Positions 11,501 to 25,790 of a stretch of 64,000 nucleotides of DNA are shown in pieces; position 1 is the stretch's first letter, and each line of letters opens with the position of its first letter. The stretch is from Spirometra erinaceieuropaei. Its lineage: Eukaryota; Platyhelminthes; Cestoda; Diphyllobothriidea; Diphyllobothriidae. The translations under genes were made by a program, and so were the position numbers. The stretch is taken from assembly GCA_902702965.1 (NCBI GenBank), contig CACRXP010000047.1, forward strand, positions 950,849 through 1,014,848, given 5' to 3'. The notes under the pieces are model-generated. The model was not told the DNA's origin. It did no database searches and saw only the letters and a list, made by a program, of their open reading frames with translations.

Positions 11501-14500
11501 TAACCATCTCTAAATGGCCATCTAACACGTTAGTTATTTTTTGCTTGAACACAGCAAACGGAATAGTGGGTATATAGTAAAAAAAACACACTAAATCGGT
11601 ATGTTATTAGATATTGAATTTAACGCGAATTCTTCATTTTCGAAAATTTTTCCGGTATTGTTTATGGCACACATACAGGAGATTCGTAGGCACTTGTACA
11701 CAAACTTTGTGCAGTATCACCAGCCAGACCAACACTACTGTTGTCCGAAGATTTGCATCGCAACGCGTTTTCGGACCTAATGTCCATATCATCTACCATC
11801 CGTCTTTTATACTAGCCTAAAGGTCACCCTACGATTTAATTAGCTACTTGTTAAATATTGAGTCAAGAAAGGGAGATGATTTATTTCCTTCCGCTCAATG
11901 CACTCTGGTCTAACAGGATATGCAGCTGCAATCCTGTATTATTACTGATCGGTCATTAAATGCTGACAGAAGCAAATTGCTACCATCCAGCTCTCGTCAC
12001 CTCGGGGTTCTCACACTCACTTTTTTGATAGGCTATTACCCATTTTTGGGACTTTTGTTTTAGCCAACGAAGTGCTTTCGTATTTACCAAACGTATCCTG
12101 GCCGATGAAGGGTTGGGTTTATAATTTGTGACTCGATATTCATTAAGAAAGAGCTAAACACATTAAAATCCCAGCCACCTGATGCAACACACTATTACAT
12201 GTCAAATAATTTTCCTGCAAATAATGCAGTCATTATCATCTGTGGAGTCCATAAAAGTAATAAAAAATAAAGTCACTTACTTGTTTGGCAAAAAAGGGCA
12301 AATGTGTGAGCGACGCAGTAAACGCTTATCAGAAAGCTGTTGCCAGCTGCCACCGATAATGGTTTGCCTCAAGAACAGGGTGTTTTCAGTACTCGTCTGG
12401 TTCACTGTAAACATATTATTGGTATCCCTCTTTATATCACATATCAACGTGATCTGTCATCCTTGAATGGCAACTTTACACTTCACAATATCGTGCAATT
12501 TGCTTCTCAGTAATCCTATTGCTATAAAGCCTTCTACTACCTAAAGCACCAGAAATAAGTCCGCGGCGTGAACTACGGGGGAGGTGTTTAAGTCCTTAAA
12601 ATTTATTGCGGACGGACAGCTAGCTAGAACCCAATTCAAAACTCTCTTGCGGAACTGATCTATGGTTTCCGAGTCCCGATTTATAACATGACTTTGGATT
12701 CTAGTTAGCGTGCCTATTTGTGCCACCCGCAAAAACGTGCCTTTTGCTTCGCCTTTATAAGTCCATACTTTGTGCACAAAGTGTAGCTTGGACACAATTC
12801 GCTATTTTCAAATATTCAGGCATCAATTTCCATAAACCGAGTTTCTCTAATTAGTACAGACCCAAATGTAGCTCTCTCAGTCGTATCTTTGCAAACGTTA
12901 GGCAAGAAACAAAAATATAAAACGTGGCATACGAACGAAGACAGCTAGTAGAATGGGATAGTAGAATAGGCTTCTATCCCGGGATATAAGCCTAAGGTCG
13001 TGGAGAAACACCGTTGTTATAATTGCTTAAAAATTAAAAAGTATTCGTTTCTTCGACCCACTTTTCAGCTTAACGTTCTCGTCGGATTCAAAAAATCAGA
13101 GTTCAGGTGGGCTTCTTTAGCCTACTACTCATAACCATCAATATGTTGGAGTTTCGTATGCGTGACCTGTAAAAATCCCAGCAGGACGTTAAAGTAAGGT
13201 CTTCGTCTATTAGTATAAGAAGGTAATATCAACTTTCAAACTCTTGTTCTATTGCGTTAAAATCAATGGTAGAACAAAAACACATGCTTCCTTGAGTTCA
13301 AAGGCGAAAATGAAAATGAATTGCTGCAATGTGAATATGACAAATTAATTTTTAATCGATTACAAATAAGTGTTTCTCAACATTAAAACTGCCGCTCAAA
13401 ATTCAGTTTCGTAGTACTTCCTGATGTCAGTGTTCACATTCTGGCTTGTCTTGTGAGGGCCATTTCACAATAAACAGGATATGGCAGCATACTGATCTGC
13501 ATTTGATAAGGTGTCTGCTATATCAAACAGACCCTAATAAATGATCTCCTTATTCTAATGCAAGCAATCCACCGGGTTCAAAATAATTTAACCTGATATG
13601 CCTTATACTAATATGAATCTTTTAAAATGCGATTTTTCCTCCGTAAATAAGGCATTCGTACGAGAAAACGGATTGACTTAACGTCTGGCCCCGGGGGCTA
13701 GGCGGAGCCAGACGGGGCTGGTGCTAGCAGGGTAGCTACAGTGATATTTTAGTTTTATAGCTAGCGCACAACAACCTCCTTAAAAATATAATATTTTTTG
13801 GGGATTGTGTTAGCAACTTGTTAAAGTATGTCTTTAACTCTCAAGAAATGATGCGTTCGAATACTAAATGCGCAATACTTACGGATGATACTTGGTCGGA
13901 ACACATCAATTTTCTTACAAGATCTCAAAAAATTTTAACGTTTTAAATTTTCTTGGGGTTTATCGTTAAAAAACTTCAGAACCTCAAAAATACTTAAAAC
14001 GTCGCCAAATACTCAACGTTAACCCTCTACCGATTGCACGGATTCATGTAATCTGTTTGAAGCGATGACTTTGAATAAATACTCTAAAAACCCGAGCCAT
14101 TAAAACACACCCTGAAATTTGATCGTGCATATAATGAAATTTGATTATTTGCACTTTTTTCGAAAGAGGTGATGTAAGGTTTGCTGAAAAGGCATCAAAT
14201 TTGCGGTTGATTAGGTAAAGAAGGAAAAGTATGTAGCGGCCGAAGACGTTGACGGTAGACCTCTGATGATAACTCCTGACTTAGAAAGAGCTGAAGAGGT
14301 TAGTAAGACATACATAATTCTCACCCAGCAAGGAGAATAATAGATGAACAGGCACAATCTGTACAGTGTGGAAGAGGGGATCGCTATGCAGGAAAACGAC
14401 AAATGCTACAAAGAAGCAGATTTACAACATAAGGGTTGTCCGTGTGGATGGAGACGTGAAAATTAAAAAGTGTGAGCATTACAGATTTTATCGGAGCATC

Positions 14501-17500
14501 ATTTTAAAGGGGATTGACCGTGAGAAGATAGCATTATGATCTGATGATTGGTTCATTTGTTCCCTCTACCTCGCCGGTGAAAAACAAAACAGTGGAATTA
14601 GAAACGAACAAACAAAGCTCAGGAGTTTCCGCCAGTTGCATCTCAAGTGCTTTAGTTGCTAAAAAGGACAGAAGCAGCAGAAATCAATGAGAGTGTGGAT
14701 GCAGTTGGACGCAAGTGCATTCTGGTGGATTTGTAGGAATTCGGCCGGGAGTTAAAAATGCCATTATCCACAGGAAAGATGTTGTTTCGGATGCTGCAGT
14801 CCTACCATCCAAGGATGAGTGGTCCACGTATTCCACATTCGGATTACGTCAAGAATTTAGACCCAACCAACGTCTTATGTGACCCCCGCTGGTTCTTGTG
14901 TGAGATATATTAAAATTTACAATGGCTACTAACGATGCGACAGGTATTTTCTTTTGTTTTAGTAATTGCGATGAACGGTTGTAAGTTGGATACAAGGGTC
15001 GAAGTATCGGTGTGAAGGGCAACTGAAACGCAGGCGCACCATCCACAAGGCTCAACAGTTTGTATTTGCCGGGCCCCTGAAAACCCTATTTGCAGATAAA
15101 CTAATGAGAAGTGTCCACATATTTACATAACGGTCATCCAGTCGTTGATATCGAGTAAATATTTGACCATCAAACATAAAGTTACTTTGTCTTCATTTTT
15201 TATTAACGGCCTCGAATACTAGATGTTTGTTTTCAGTAATAAATCCGTCTACCCATCTTTCGACACTATATAGTCATGCACACAGCAGTCTTTACGCGGC
15301 GCACCTGGCAAATTGTCTATTCCGACTGTGGGATTGCCTTAGACCCGCTTTTCAATGCGACTTTTGCCATCCCCCCCCCGTAGACTATTGCGGCCCCGAT
15401 TGACTTTTGTTATCACAGTCTCCAGCCACGAATATTCAAAGAACCGGATAGATGGTAGACAAATAAAAGTGCTAGTTGACTGAGCATTCGGTGGATATCC
15501 AGGCTTCTTTTCGTTGCCTTAAAATCATATTTTCACTCGTTTTAACATTATTTTAGCGCAATGAAGTATTTATAATCATTTAAAAGATAGCTGCATTGCG
15601 TATGTTTTGACGCGGATTTTTGTAGGATCTGCCAATGGCCAGTTGAAGTGATTCCTGGGTTTTTGTGCGAGGGTCTTTAAAACATGATGAAGGAGAATCG
15701 TACGCTTGTACGAATTGTTCATACAGATTTTTCACTTGCAACTACTGGATAAATCGTCGTTCCTAACAGTTGCCTATTCCCATTCCTATGTAGCGCGATA
15801 CACTTGGCGCTATGTTGGTTGTCTGCTTGTGCAGTTACATGGGGTAATTATCGCTGAGTTACCCTCGTTAAGGTGTGAGGATTCGAGGTGACACAGTTAA
15901 AGGGTACTGCGGTAGCCGACAGTTCAAATAAATGCACTCACGGATGCAAAATCAATGAAGTAAGGGGCGCGAAAAAAGGACAACTAAGGAATCTCCTCGC
16001 GCAATTTTTCACGGCGGTGTGGCCAAACGTGATTATGGTGTCGACTACCACGCCAAAGAGCCACGCCTGGCTTCCCTGCAGCCAAGTCGGGTACAGTGGC
16101 AAGGCGTGGCCTGACGGGGTTGATGCCGGCAGAGTTCGAATGAAGTGCAACAGTGCATTAAAATCAAGTTCTTAAATATGCAGCTATTAGAATCCTTTAC
16201 TTTCCGAGTGGTTGACAATTAACTCTGCATGCCTAAGTAAACAGAAGCCGGTACTATGATTTCAGGTCATGTCCGCTCCTACTGAGAAATCTTACATTCT
16301 TGTCCATCTGACACTTAGAGCTTTCTCTCCAGGACTAGTTTTTCACTATTATTTTATCAATACCCTGAATATCATTATGCTACCATGCTAAAACTACGAG
16401 CTGCACAGGATGTCCTAAATCTCCTCCACTGTTCCATTGATCTTTTTCATTTAGCGCACAACGAGCTGTTAAGAGCCAGGCGTGTCATTTACACTAAATA
16501 TAGGACTTTTTTGCTCGGAAACCATACGCGGTCAGGGACCCTTTTTCATTTCATGGGAACGATAATGGCCCCAAGGGCAATTTGTTTTCTTTTCCCAACT
16601 GTCAGCTCATGCATTCTACCGTATACATGGCTGCCTGTTTCTTCAAATTATTCACAATGCGCTCGACGAAATTTCTTATATTTTGTCCTGTTCTTATAAC
16701 GATCTTTCAGGTCAAATTATCCGTTTGGTGACAGAATATAAACACAATGCACGCTAATACCGCACTGCCGGATAAGATAGCAAATGATAAAGAAGTCTCT
16801 GTAAGCGAGAAAGTATGCGGTAACTATGCTGTGACGACGAACGAAACTGCCATAATGTATTCCATGTACGTAAAGGTTAACGGAATGGCCCTTTAGTAGT
16901 TCTCGGTAAATACAGTGTCATAAAGGGTTTGGAAACACCAAATGACCGAATTCACCACGATACGGAGCCGTTCCAGCACTACCTCAAACCCCTTCCAAAT
17001 GACAACGAAAACGTCACCATCCCAAATGCCCTTAGGATAGGTCATAAAAAGATTCAAAGGATGACCTGAACTCGCTCCAGACCGTTAAAGATTGAAATCC
17101 AAAATGAGGAATAAGCACTGTTGCCACTAAGCAGGAAACCGAAACGCCCGCCTCGCTACTTTTTTCAGCGGAAATTCTCGTCAACTAAGCGATGGAAATG
17201 GAGGGAAATGAAATCCGAAATCCGCAAAAGACTTAACTCAGGCGGATAAAACTATAATTGTTGAACAGAGACATTGCAAATTTTTGGAGGTCAGGTCATT
17301 TCATCATCGGTCAAAACACCGAGTATAGTGGGCAGCCTCTAAAAGGGAACATTCTAATCTGCCGAATTATCCGGTGAAAATGACGACCAACTTATCGACG
17401 TCCATTGCGATAAATCACCAGTAGACACAGATTCGGACATTCTGCTGGATAAACCACATGAAGTAACCAGCATGCCCAATCCATCATTCATTAAAAAATC

Positions 17501-18502
17501 CATCCGACGAAATTTCACTTGATTTACACAATTCACAGAGCTTGCTCCAAAAGCTAGATGAGCTAGAAGTGTGAATATCGGTAATGAAGCTGAATGTCAT
17601 TTCCATTACGGAGTCTAAGTTACAGGCTAATGTATTTTATGACGCAATTGTTCTCTGTAAATAACAACTCCTTTGTCCAGATCGGCTGCGTAAAAAAGAT
17701 GTTAATTAGCATCATCGCACAAGAATGCGGAATTTTTGTTTCAAGGACTGTGAAGCAATATGGTTAAGACTAAAAGTTTGTAATGCTGCAAATCCCGATT
17801 TCCTGACCGTTTACAGGCCGTTAAATCAAACTGCGGGGCTGATCAGGCAGCTATTAGATTACTGACGTGAATTAATCCAACGCGTAACTCAAAACCAATG
17901 AGGACCGATCGTCAGATATTTTAATGCACTGACGAGCGCCCAGAGTAAAATATCGGTAAATTGTTCATTTGGTTCCCTTTTATTCCAGACTATAGAATCT
18001 GACAATCTCTTTCTTTTGGAGAATTTTACGTCTTCAACCAATATCAAAGAGGTTCAAATGGCAAATTTTCTTGCCTCGTCCTTTAAAAAACTCATTTATT
18101 GCCGGCGAATTTAGGTTTTGAGCGCCGTTTGGTGAAGGCGGCCACGCCATGCTGCTGTGAGAAGACCGTCTGTACACTCCGCAACTGGAGACAATTGATT
18201 TTCGGTCAAAGATTTGGCGAGAAATTCCGCCGCAATCAAAAGTGATCTGTCATTACTAAGCTGGCGTGACCCTTTTGCCGGACATCCGCCTGTCGATTGG
18301 AACACTGTCAGAGTAGTTATAAGTGACGGCATGCATTGAAACTGGTCGACGATAAGAATTCAAAAGACAAATCCCCCTGTCTGGTTAACGCAAGATATAA
18401 AGGGAGGGACAAAGAGAATGAACAAACTCTGGAGCATGTACGTGCCGACATAAAAACCCAGCAAGCATGCCAGACAACGGCAAACTTATCGGTGTATCTT
18501 TA
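8546..18502. other. AT-rich region without recognisable genes
   Basis: Nearly 10 kb with only short, scattered open frames (longest about 100 codons, at 16385-16699) that show no domain or splice support. A GC-rich block at 13686-13720 stands out and resembles, in reverse orientation, a block at 55541-55570. Part of this stretch may be SPATA22 intron sequence, because the N-terminal SPATA22 exons are missing, but I could not identify any exon. Confidence 0.45.
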
Positions 18503-18520
18503 TAGATAGATAGATAGATA
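18503..18520. repeat. (TAGA)n microsatellite, 3' tail of the CR1-like element
   Basis: Four to five tandem TAGA units directly abut the end of the minus-strand element's 3' UTR, with an AATAAA-like motif just inside. Simple-repeat tails of this kind mark the 3' end of CR1-type insertions. Confidence 0.8.
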
Positions 18521-20380
18521 ATTTTTATTAAAGACCCGTCGGGGTCCCATCAAAGCAAGTTAAAATAAATTTGCATGCGAGTTTTAGACGAGGTGGGCTG
18601 AATCTTTACAAAATGCAATTCATAGTTTCTGAATTAGAAGTCCATTGAGAATCATGATGATTGAGGGGTAAAAAAAACTCCTCGGGAAAAGTTAAAAATG
18701 ATTGGATTAATTATTCAGGAGAAAAAACCCCTCTTTAAAAATAGTAACAGAAAAAAGCGAGCAGGACTGGCCTGTAGGTGGCGGTATATAACGGAATGTT
18801 TTCGCTCATCGTCAGGGTATCAATAAATGTCCGCCTTGATAGGTACGAATGTGGGTCAGACAGGACTGGCTTGCAAATGGCATTGTATACGGGATTCACA
18901 ATTGAGATCGTCTGGGCCGGATTGGTACGCCGCGTCAAAGAGGCCAGACGAGAGGAACCGAGATGCGATCGGCCACAGCACGCTTCGAGCTCAGCCGAGC
19001 AGTGCGGAAAGGAGGTACGACTTAACTACTAGTAACAGTGAAGACTGAGGGTTCTGTCGTGCGTGTCGACAGACCGCATGAGGTCGGAATGCGGGAGATG
19101 ACATCCAAAAACCGCGAAAATTGTCGCTATGGGGGGGGGGAGAATAGCAATGGATTTAGAAACCAATTCAAAACAGGCGTTTCTAATGATATAATTAAGA
19201 GTTACCACTTAATCTACCACTAAATCCCAGGAGGACCCTTCTCGAAGTCAAGAATCTGAGTGTTCGGGAATGAGACCGTTAACAGTGCCTTTATGCTTTC
19301 CGGTGTAAGATGGTTGCGTAATTTTGACTTGAATATCAGTAACCTAGGCGATAATGTAATTTCAGGCGGATGATTATTCCAAAGGAAGGCAAATTTGGAA
19401 GCAAAGAAGAGGGAGCGCTTAGATGTAGTACAAAGAGGCGGCATAATCACCATGCAGGAGTTGCGCGTGACATAAGACCGATCTCTCGGAGTGAGAGTGT
19501 CCATGAGCGGAAGACTGGAGCTAGAGTTGATGCGAAAAAGGAAGCAAAGGCCAGCTTCGAGTCTTCTAATCCACAAAAACTTCATTTTCGCCAGCTGACA
19601 TCTCTGAGTATAAGAAATACTGGACGAAGCTTGAGAGAACAGTTTCCGGGTGAAAACCCTCTGAACATTTTCGATTCTATTACGGTCGCAGGCGTTCATT
19701 GAACCGAAGAAAGGACAGCAGTATTCGAGGACTGGAAGAACAAACATTGGATAAAGTCTTAGCTTCATTTCCGGAAGGAAAAAATTATGCGATATGAATC
19801 CACATATCTGCGCGGCTTTGGCAGAGATTCTATCTGCATGAGGTGGTAAAGCAAGTTTATTTGTATAACTTAGACCTAGGTCCTTTATGGTGAGACATTC
19901 TGAGAGTGGGTTATTCTGAAAAATTATAGGACCAGGAAGTTTGGTAGGACCAAAAGACATGAAACTACACTTGGATGATGAAAACTCCATCTGCCATGTC
20001 GAACCCCATCTGCTTAAGCGTAGTAAATCGGCATAAATTTTTTCCACACAAACGCTTGCGGTGTCCTTAGAGTATGAGTAAACACACTTGAGGTCATCGG
20101 CATAGGTAAAAGTTTGCGAATTTCCGAGTTCAGTCGAAATATAATTGATGTACAGAAGGAAGAGTAGCGGACCCAGGACCGTGCCTTGAAGTACGCCACT
20201 CGTGATCGAGTGAGGTGTCGAGTAGCTATTACCGACCATGACTTTCTGATATCGGTTGGACAGATAGATATCGGATATCTATATGAGGTTTCACCGAATG
20301 TGAGTAAAGTTGAGGATCGATGTTTAAGGAGACCGAAAATGTATGCTATGTTGCAACGTTCTTTCATGAGATGATTTATT
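18503..20380 (-). mobile_element. CR1-like non-LTR retrotransposon, 5'-truncated, with RT 3' half
   Basis: A 339-codon open frame at 20239-19220 (-) encodes the RT palm and thumb: SGVLQGTVLGPLLFLLYIN, then the catalytic box TYADDLK, then the conserved C-terminal region (RNRIENVQRVFTRKLF). The preceding ...YLSNRYQKVMVG stretch continues in the same frame upstream, but the sequence before it (to about 20380) is in another frame, marking a frameshift and truncation near 20.3 kb. This RT copies the element's own RNA at the target site. After the stop there is about 0.7 kb of 3' UTR ending in AATAAAAATTATC and a (TATC)n tail (18503-18520, seen as TAGA on the plus strand). Only the 3' part is present, the usual result of abortive target-primed reverse transcription. 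Confidence 0.85.
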
Positions 20381-23300
20381 GCCGCAAAAAGGGGTACATA
20401 AGAGGTGAGAGACGTAAGGCCGAATAGAGAGGCAACACAGTTCCGTGGTGCGAAATGTCAACACTATGCAGGTTTGCAAGAAATAGAATGTACTCGATCT
20501 GTTGCAACAACCACCTCTTGACGTCACACATTGTGGCCCGTCATAGAGAAACAGTCGCGATAGACGTTTACTTGGGTTATAAACTTTTGAAATTGGTCCA
20601 CGATAATTGGTACCTAGGATGACATAGTTTTCACGTTCGTCACCCGCGTTCAAGTAAATCTACCTTTAACGCTTTGAAAGAACACCCAAAGACAGTAGCA
20701 TTTGTACACCACCAGGTACTGCGATAATGGCTAATGATCTGAGATGTGCTAGTTGCCTTTAAATACACTGGGATTTAAGTGCGCGGTCGAGTTTGTTCAT
20801 GATGATATGGTCAGGGGAGCGAAACTGTTCGGTCTTCTTTCCATTCCTTGCTAACTAAATACGGAGGAAGATGCACTAAATCCTCCGAAATGGGCAGGCT
20901 TAGGTATGGCGGATGGCCTCGGGTAATTGAGCTTACTTTATCCTAGCACTCAAAGGCCCGTCTCGAAAATCGATGCGCTCAAGGTCATCGTTGCAGAAAT
21001 AAATACCAAAGTCGCATTCCTGTCAGAAAAATCGTAGATGATAAGATTCCATTAAAAGGATAACAACCCTTTTGTCAGGACTGACAGAATAACATAGTGC
21101 GTCACAAGATTGCATATATTTCAAGCCGGGAAAGTAACCAGTCGAACGTCGCTCACCTCCTCTCTTGCACATTAATCAGTTAGAGTTAAGATAATGACGA
21201 GTGATTCACGAAACACAGAACTCCTGACAAATAACACGTCTAAAAGTCAGTTGAGTCCGCTGAAATGTCGGCCTTCCACTCGGTGAAGCAAGGAGATTGG
21301 CATCCGCAATCGACAGGAAGCATATTCTGATCGGCAGTATCCCTGGGTCTTTCGACTTCAGTCTAATGACCCTCACCCTTAAAACTCACTCAGACATGGA
21401 ATGCAAACAGCACCAGTGAGATCTGCACAAAACCAGACAGCCAACAGTCTTAGCCGAGTATTCAAGAAGGATCCTCCCTAGCACCGATGCAGTGTATTCC
21501 ATGGTCAGTTCTCAGGAAGAGTGACCACATTACGCTCTTATGAGATCGGGCTTTTGTTCTTATATTCAACGGGGAACGGAGGGTCAGCGAAATATATGCG
21601 AGGCAGATTTAAACAGGATTAGAAGTGAGCTGATGCCCATGACTCGACGAGACTTGCTTTTGGACTGTTCAAAAGAGAACTGAAGATCATTAGAAACGGT
21701 CTCCCTGGATGTTATCCGGTGCTGTTGTTTAACGGTGGTAACGAAAATGGCCTAACAACCCATCTCATAAACAAGGAATCTTAAGAGACGGTTGATAAAA
21801 AATAGATTTTGGTAATAGTTTCTGGGACTGCTTCCCAGCGAGGTCTCGAGCAATTTCATTACCAAGGAAATGGCACAAGAACGCGGATTCGCTGGCACGG
21901 GACAATCATGAATCCAAAATTACTACACGGACCGAGGAAAAGCTGAAAATTTTATTTCGACTCATAAATATCTGGCTAAAAACATGAAATCAGTTACAAT
22001 GCTTGGAGTTGGTAATGAGATTGACGTTTGTGTCTACATCTGACTGCCTAGACCATTGTTCCCTTAAATAGAGCATAAAGTTCAATGGGGAGTGGTTTAA
22101 TCGAAAGTCGCGTTAGACACTACCAAAGAAGCATTTATCTTCGAGAAAATTCGGAGTAGCTCTGTGTCACCCGCGCCTCCTTGCTCTTCGCCGCTTTGTC
22201 ACGCCGCCCTCCTGTCTGCCTCACATTCCCTATCGATCCGGTGCTGGGACACGCGAGGTTTGTCACTAGCCTCGCGAGTGCTCGAGGCCAACCAGTGCTG
22301 CCACTTCTCTGACTGGCTCGAGACCACTGAGACAGAATAAGAGGCACAGACACGCGCTGAGAGCGAAGAATCTCGATGGCGGAACCAGACAAACGACACA
22401 GCTCGACTGGATGGCCATCTCGTGGCGACTGCTAACAGAGCCTTTGTGTACGCACTTACTCAACAGCAAAAGTTGTCCAACCCAATCGGCCTTCCCTGAC
22501 TTTTAAATTGAGAACTTTTTCTTGCCGTCCATACCATCTCGACAGCTTCTTTGACTATCCTTTCTATAACATTCATATAAATGTATATTAGGCATATCAG
22601 CTGACTGTTTTTAACGTTTGTTCCGAATCCGCTCTTGTGAAGGGCCATATGTTCTCCCCCTTCCAATCAGCTAGGCAAATGCCTCAATCACAGGACGACC
22701 ACAAATGTGCAAAAAGGTATAGGGAGTTCGTAAGCCTGTTCTTTCCCAACTTGTGCCAGTATTTGTGGTCCGGACCCGAAAATTTACACTCTCTAGCCTA
22801 AGCATTTCCTTTCTGACACCTTCCGTTGGAAATAATGCTTTTCATTTCCGTGTCGTTTCTCCCAGTACGAAAGCCAGACTGGTCTGTGTCCGTCCTATCG
22901 GTGAAAATAACTTGTGGCTCATCTTCTTACAGCACACGCGGTTTAGGCTGGCGGGACGGTATTTAATGGCATTGAATAAAGCCAAACTTGTTTGCGGTAG
23001 ACTGATATTAGCTAGTTTTCATTTAGATGATATTTGTCCTCATTCAGATTACGTACAAATACTGGGTGGAGAGTTCACTTACCAATTCGTCTAAAAACTT
23101 CGGCTGTATCTCTTACATGCTCGGTGACACTGCAGATCGTTCACCACAACAGCCAATTGGAGAGATACCGATTCAAGCACTTGGGTGATGTTTGCGGTTG
23201 AACTGCTACCACCATTTTAAACCTTGCCTCCATACTAAACACAAAATAAAATTATTTGCTCATATGTTCTGCCTTCTCGTATGAACTCATAAACCGTACA

Positions 23301-24735
23301 AATTTCTCGCAACTTCTGATTAAAATAGAGGCACTAAATCGGGAGGGAAGCCGGAGGTGAATCTGCCACATGACAAGAATGGCAAGATGCCTATTCTATG
23401 CCCATTCCCTCCTGTGAAAATAAAGTCCACATCCACCTCTAGTCCTTAATTAGCATCTAAGAGCATAGTCATCTATAGTCTGGCATGTACTCCTCACAAT
23501 GGGTCACACTTTCCGATCTTTATATGATTCACTATCGTCAGCTTGCTAAAGGAAGGATCCTGCTGGCGCATCACAAGCAGTGACAGAAACCCCAACTCTT
23601 ACCGCTCATTTTAATTAGAGAATGTTCAAGTCACGTTCCGCAACCTCGCAATAACGTGCGTGGTTGGTTAGCAGTGTGAGCTAATATCCTCCGGCCTCGA
23701 TGAGACGTAGAAAATTCTTAAAATATATACATTGTTTCTGATGGGGCCATTAATGCTACCTGGGATAATCATAAAGTCGCTAGGACGCGAAAATATGGAT
23801 ACCCCGTAACAAAGGTTGCCTTACGTTGAATTTTAGTGAATTAGTGTCAGGGTTAGGGTTACTGTTAGGATCTTCCTCGAATTCAGCGCGGGGTCGTTTG
23901 CAGTACGGGGTACGCACACCCGTGTCCAACCACTAGTTTGCCTTTGACCCGCAGTTGGCCCATATATCATCCATACTGTGCTTCACTGTCAACTTGGATG
24001 TACATTTGAAACCGCCCGTGGCGACTGAAAGTGCATTGACTATGCGGAGTACCAGGCCGAAGTGGGTATACAACTCTCCGATATTTGAACAACACCGCAA
24101 GTAATCCTACTTGTGAAACTTATTCTTGGATCGAAGGTCTATAAGAATGCCTTCTAGTAATAATGTGGTGTGGATGAACGGACAGGCCTCCGTCTCATCT
24201 TCTCCCTCAGTGTCAGCTTTTAATCAACATATACCATTAAGTATGTAATTAAAGGGCCAACATTAGGGTATGCGCATCAATCCCCCAAACCTCAGCAGTA
24301 ATGATGGATTCCAACACATCCAACACTCCGAGCCTAGCTGTGATATCGGAACCGACAAAACAGACTCCGACACTTGGACAGCACTTTTTTTCTCCACAAT
24401 CCATTGTCCCCCGACGCCCTTTGCTATGCTACTGACCTTCCACAAGATCTTCACAACTGTCTTGGGAATAGCAGATGCAGCTAAAAAAAGGCAGGGGTAA
24501 GTGCGTCCACAAATGGCAACTTCCGCCACACCGGCGGTCATCTATCTTCCGAATGCTTAAAACTGGGTCTGGCACTGCGAGTAAGTCCCAACTTACTGAG
24601 GCTATGCATTTGGCCGCCTACATTTATTTTCCCTCCCGAAGGTGACAGCACTGCGCAGGTAAGTTGCAATGTTACCGCTGGCTGGCTGCACTGCACGCAC
24701 CCTTTACACCCGCACCACCGATTCAGTGCCACCCT
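20381..24735. other. No recognisable gene
   Basis: Short open frames only. A GC-richer block at 22140-22470 has overlapping minus-strand frames without a known domain, and another at 24260-24730 likewise. A TTAGGG-like pair (ggttagggttac, about 23851-23862) is present. These are probably degraded repeats. Confidence 0.45.
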
Positions 24736-25236
24736 CTGAAGTAGGCAAGAAGGGCTGGATATATTGATACCAAAAAAATTCGCGACGGCTCGTCAGCTGC
24801 GTCCTGTCGCTTCATAAGAGAGATAATGAGTGAGAAGAATACAACAGATTTGAATTCGTGCAGAAAATCAATGCAGAAACAGCAAGGTCAGAGTTTTGGG
24901 TAAGGCTGGCTAATCAATAAAGTTAGTAACTCAAACGCCGTAGGCCAAGAAAGTGAAAACGGAGGGACGTTAAAGAGCAATAAAGAGAGGATAAAGGGAA
25001 AATCATGCAGTTAGAGGCTACCATGGCAATGCTAGGTTAACCACGTGTTCCAATTGTTTACAAAGATCTGGTTTCACTCGTCGTATAAAGGCCGCCTCCA
25101 GGTAACGCAATGTCCGAGTTGTTCGTGCCCGAACAAATACTCGGAAGGAAGTTTTGGGGTCGACGGAGTGACCACTATCAAGCAGGTGTTTCGTAATGGA
25201 AGAACGCGAGATTTTTTTTCTTGTCTTAAGAGCCAT
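24736..25236 (-). mobile_element. Penelope-like element 3' end, left arm of a palindrome
   Basis: Open frame 25236-25018 (-) encodes the C-terminal part of a Penelope-type GIY-YIG endonuclease: SSITKHLLDSGHSVD, then RRVKPDLCKQ and the terminal LALPW just before the stop. That order of motifs is characteristic of the last 60 residues of Penelope-like polyproteins. The YIG half and the whole RT domain are missing. After the stop about 280 bp of 3' UTR extends to 24736. The copy is an inverted near-duplicate of 25289-25790. Confidence 0.75.
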
Positions 25237-25790
25237 CGGGGCGCACGCAAAGGCAGTTAGCAGCCAGGTCTATGGAGCACCTGCGTAGATGGCTCTTAAG
25301 ACAAGAAAATAAAATCCCGCGTTCTTCCATTACGAAACACCTGCTTGATAGTGTTCACTCCGTCGACCCCAAAACTTCCTTCCGAGTATTTGTTCGGGCA
25401 CGAACAACTCGGACATTGCGTTACCTGGCGGCGGCCTATATACGACGAGTGAAACCAGATCTTTGTAAACAATTGGAACACGTGGTTAACCTAGCATTGC
25501 CATGGTAGCCTCTAACTGCATGATTTTCCCTTTATCCTCTCTTTATTGCTCTTTAACGTCCCTCCTTTTTCACTTTCTTGGCCTACGGTGTTTGAGTTAC
25601 TAACTTTATTAATTAGCCAGCCTTACCCAAAACCCTGACCTTGCTGTTTCTGCATTGATTTTCTGCACGAATTCAAATCTGTTGTATTCTTCTCACTCAT
25701 TATCGCTCTTATGAAGCGACAGGACGCAGCTGACGAGCCGTCGCGAATTTTTTTGCTACCAATAAATCCTGCCCTTCTTGCCTACTTCAG
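25237..25790 (+). mobile_element. Penelope-like element 3' end, right arm of a palindrome
   Basis: Open frame 25272-25508 (+) encodes the same endonuclease tail (SSITKHLLDSVHSVD ... LALPW) followed by a 3' UTR to 25790. The copy reaches about 52 bp further 5' than its inverted partner, through the spacer 25237-25288, where an in-frame continuation (SMEHLRRWLLRQ) fits the expected domain. It differs from the left arm in a short A-run (one base), which shifts the frame upstream of KI(S/P)R. 5'-truncated; not autonomous. Confidence 0.75.

Noticed and set aside
12541..12795. Possible C-terminal LINE fragment on the minus strand
   Set aside because: The ETIDQFRKRVLNW segment is only vaguely like LINE C-termini and no neighbouring motif supports it.
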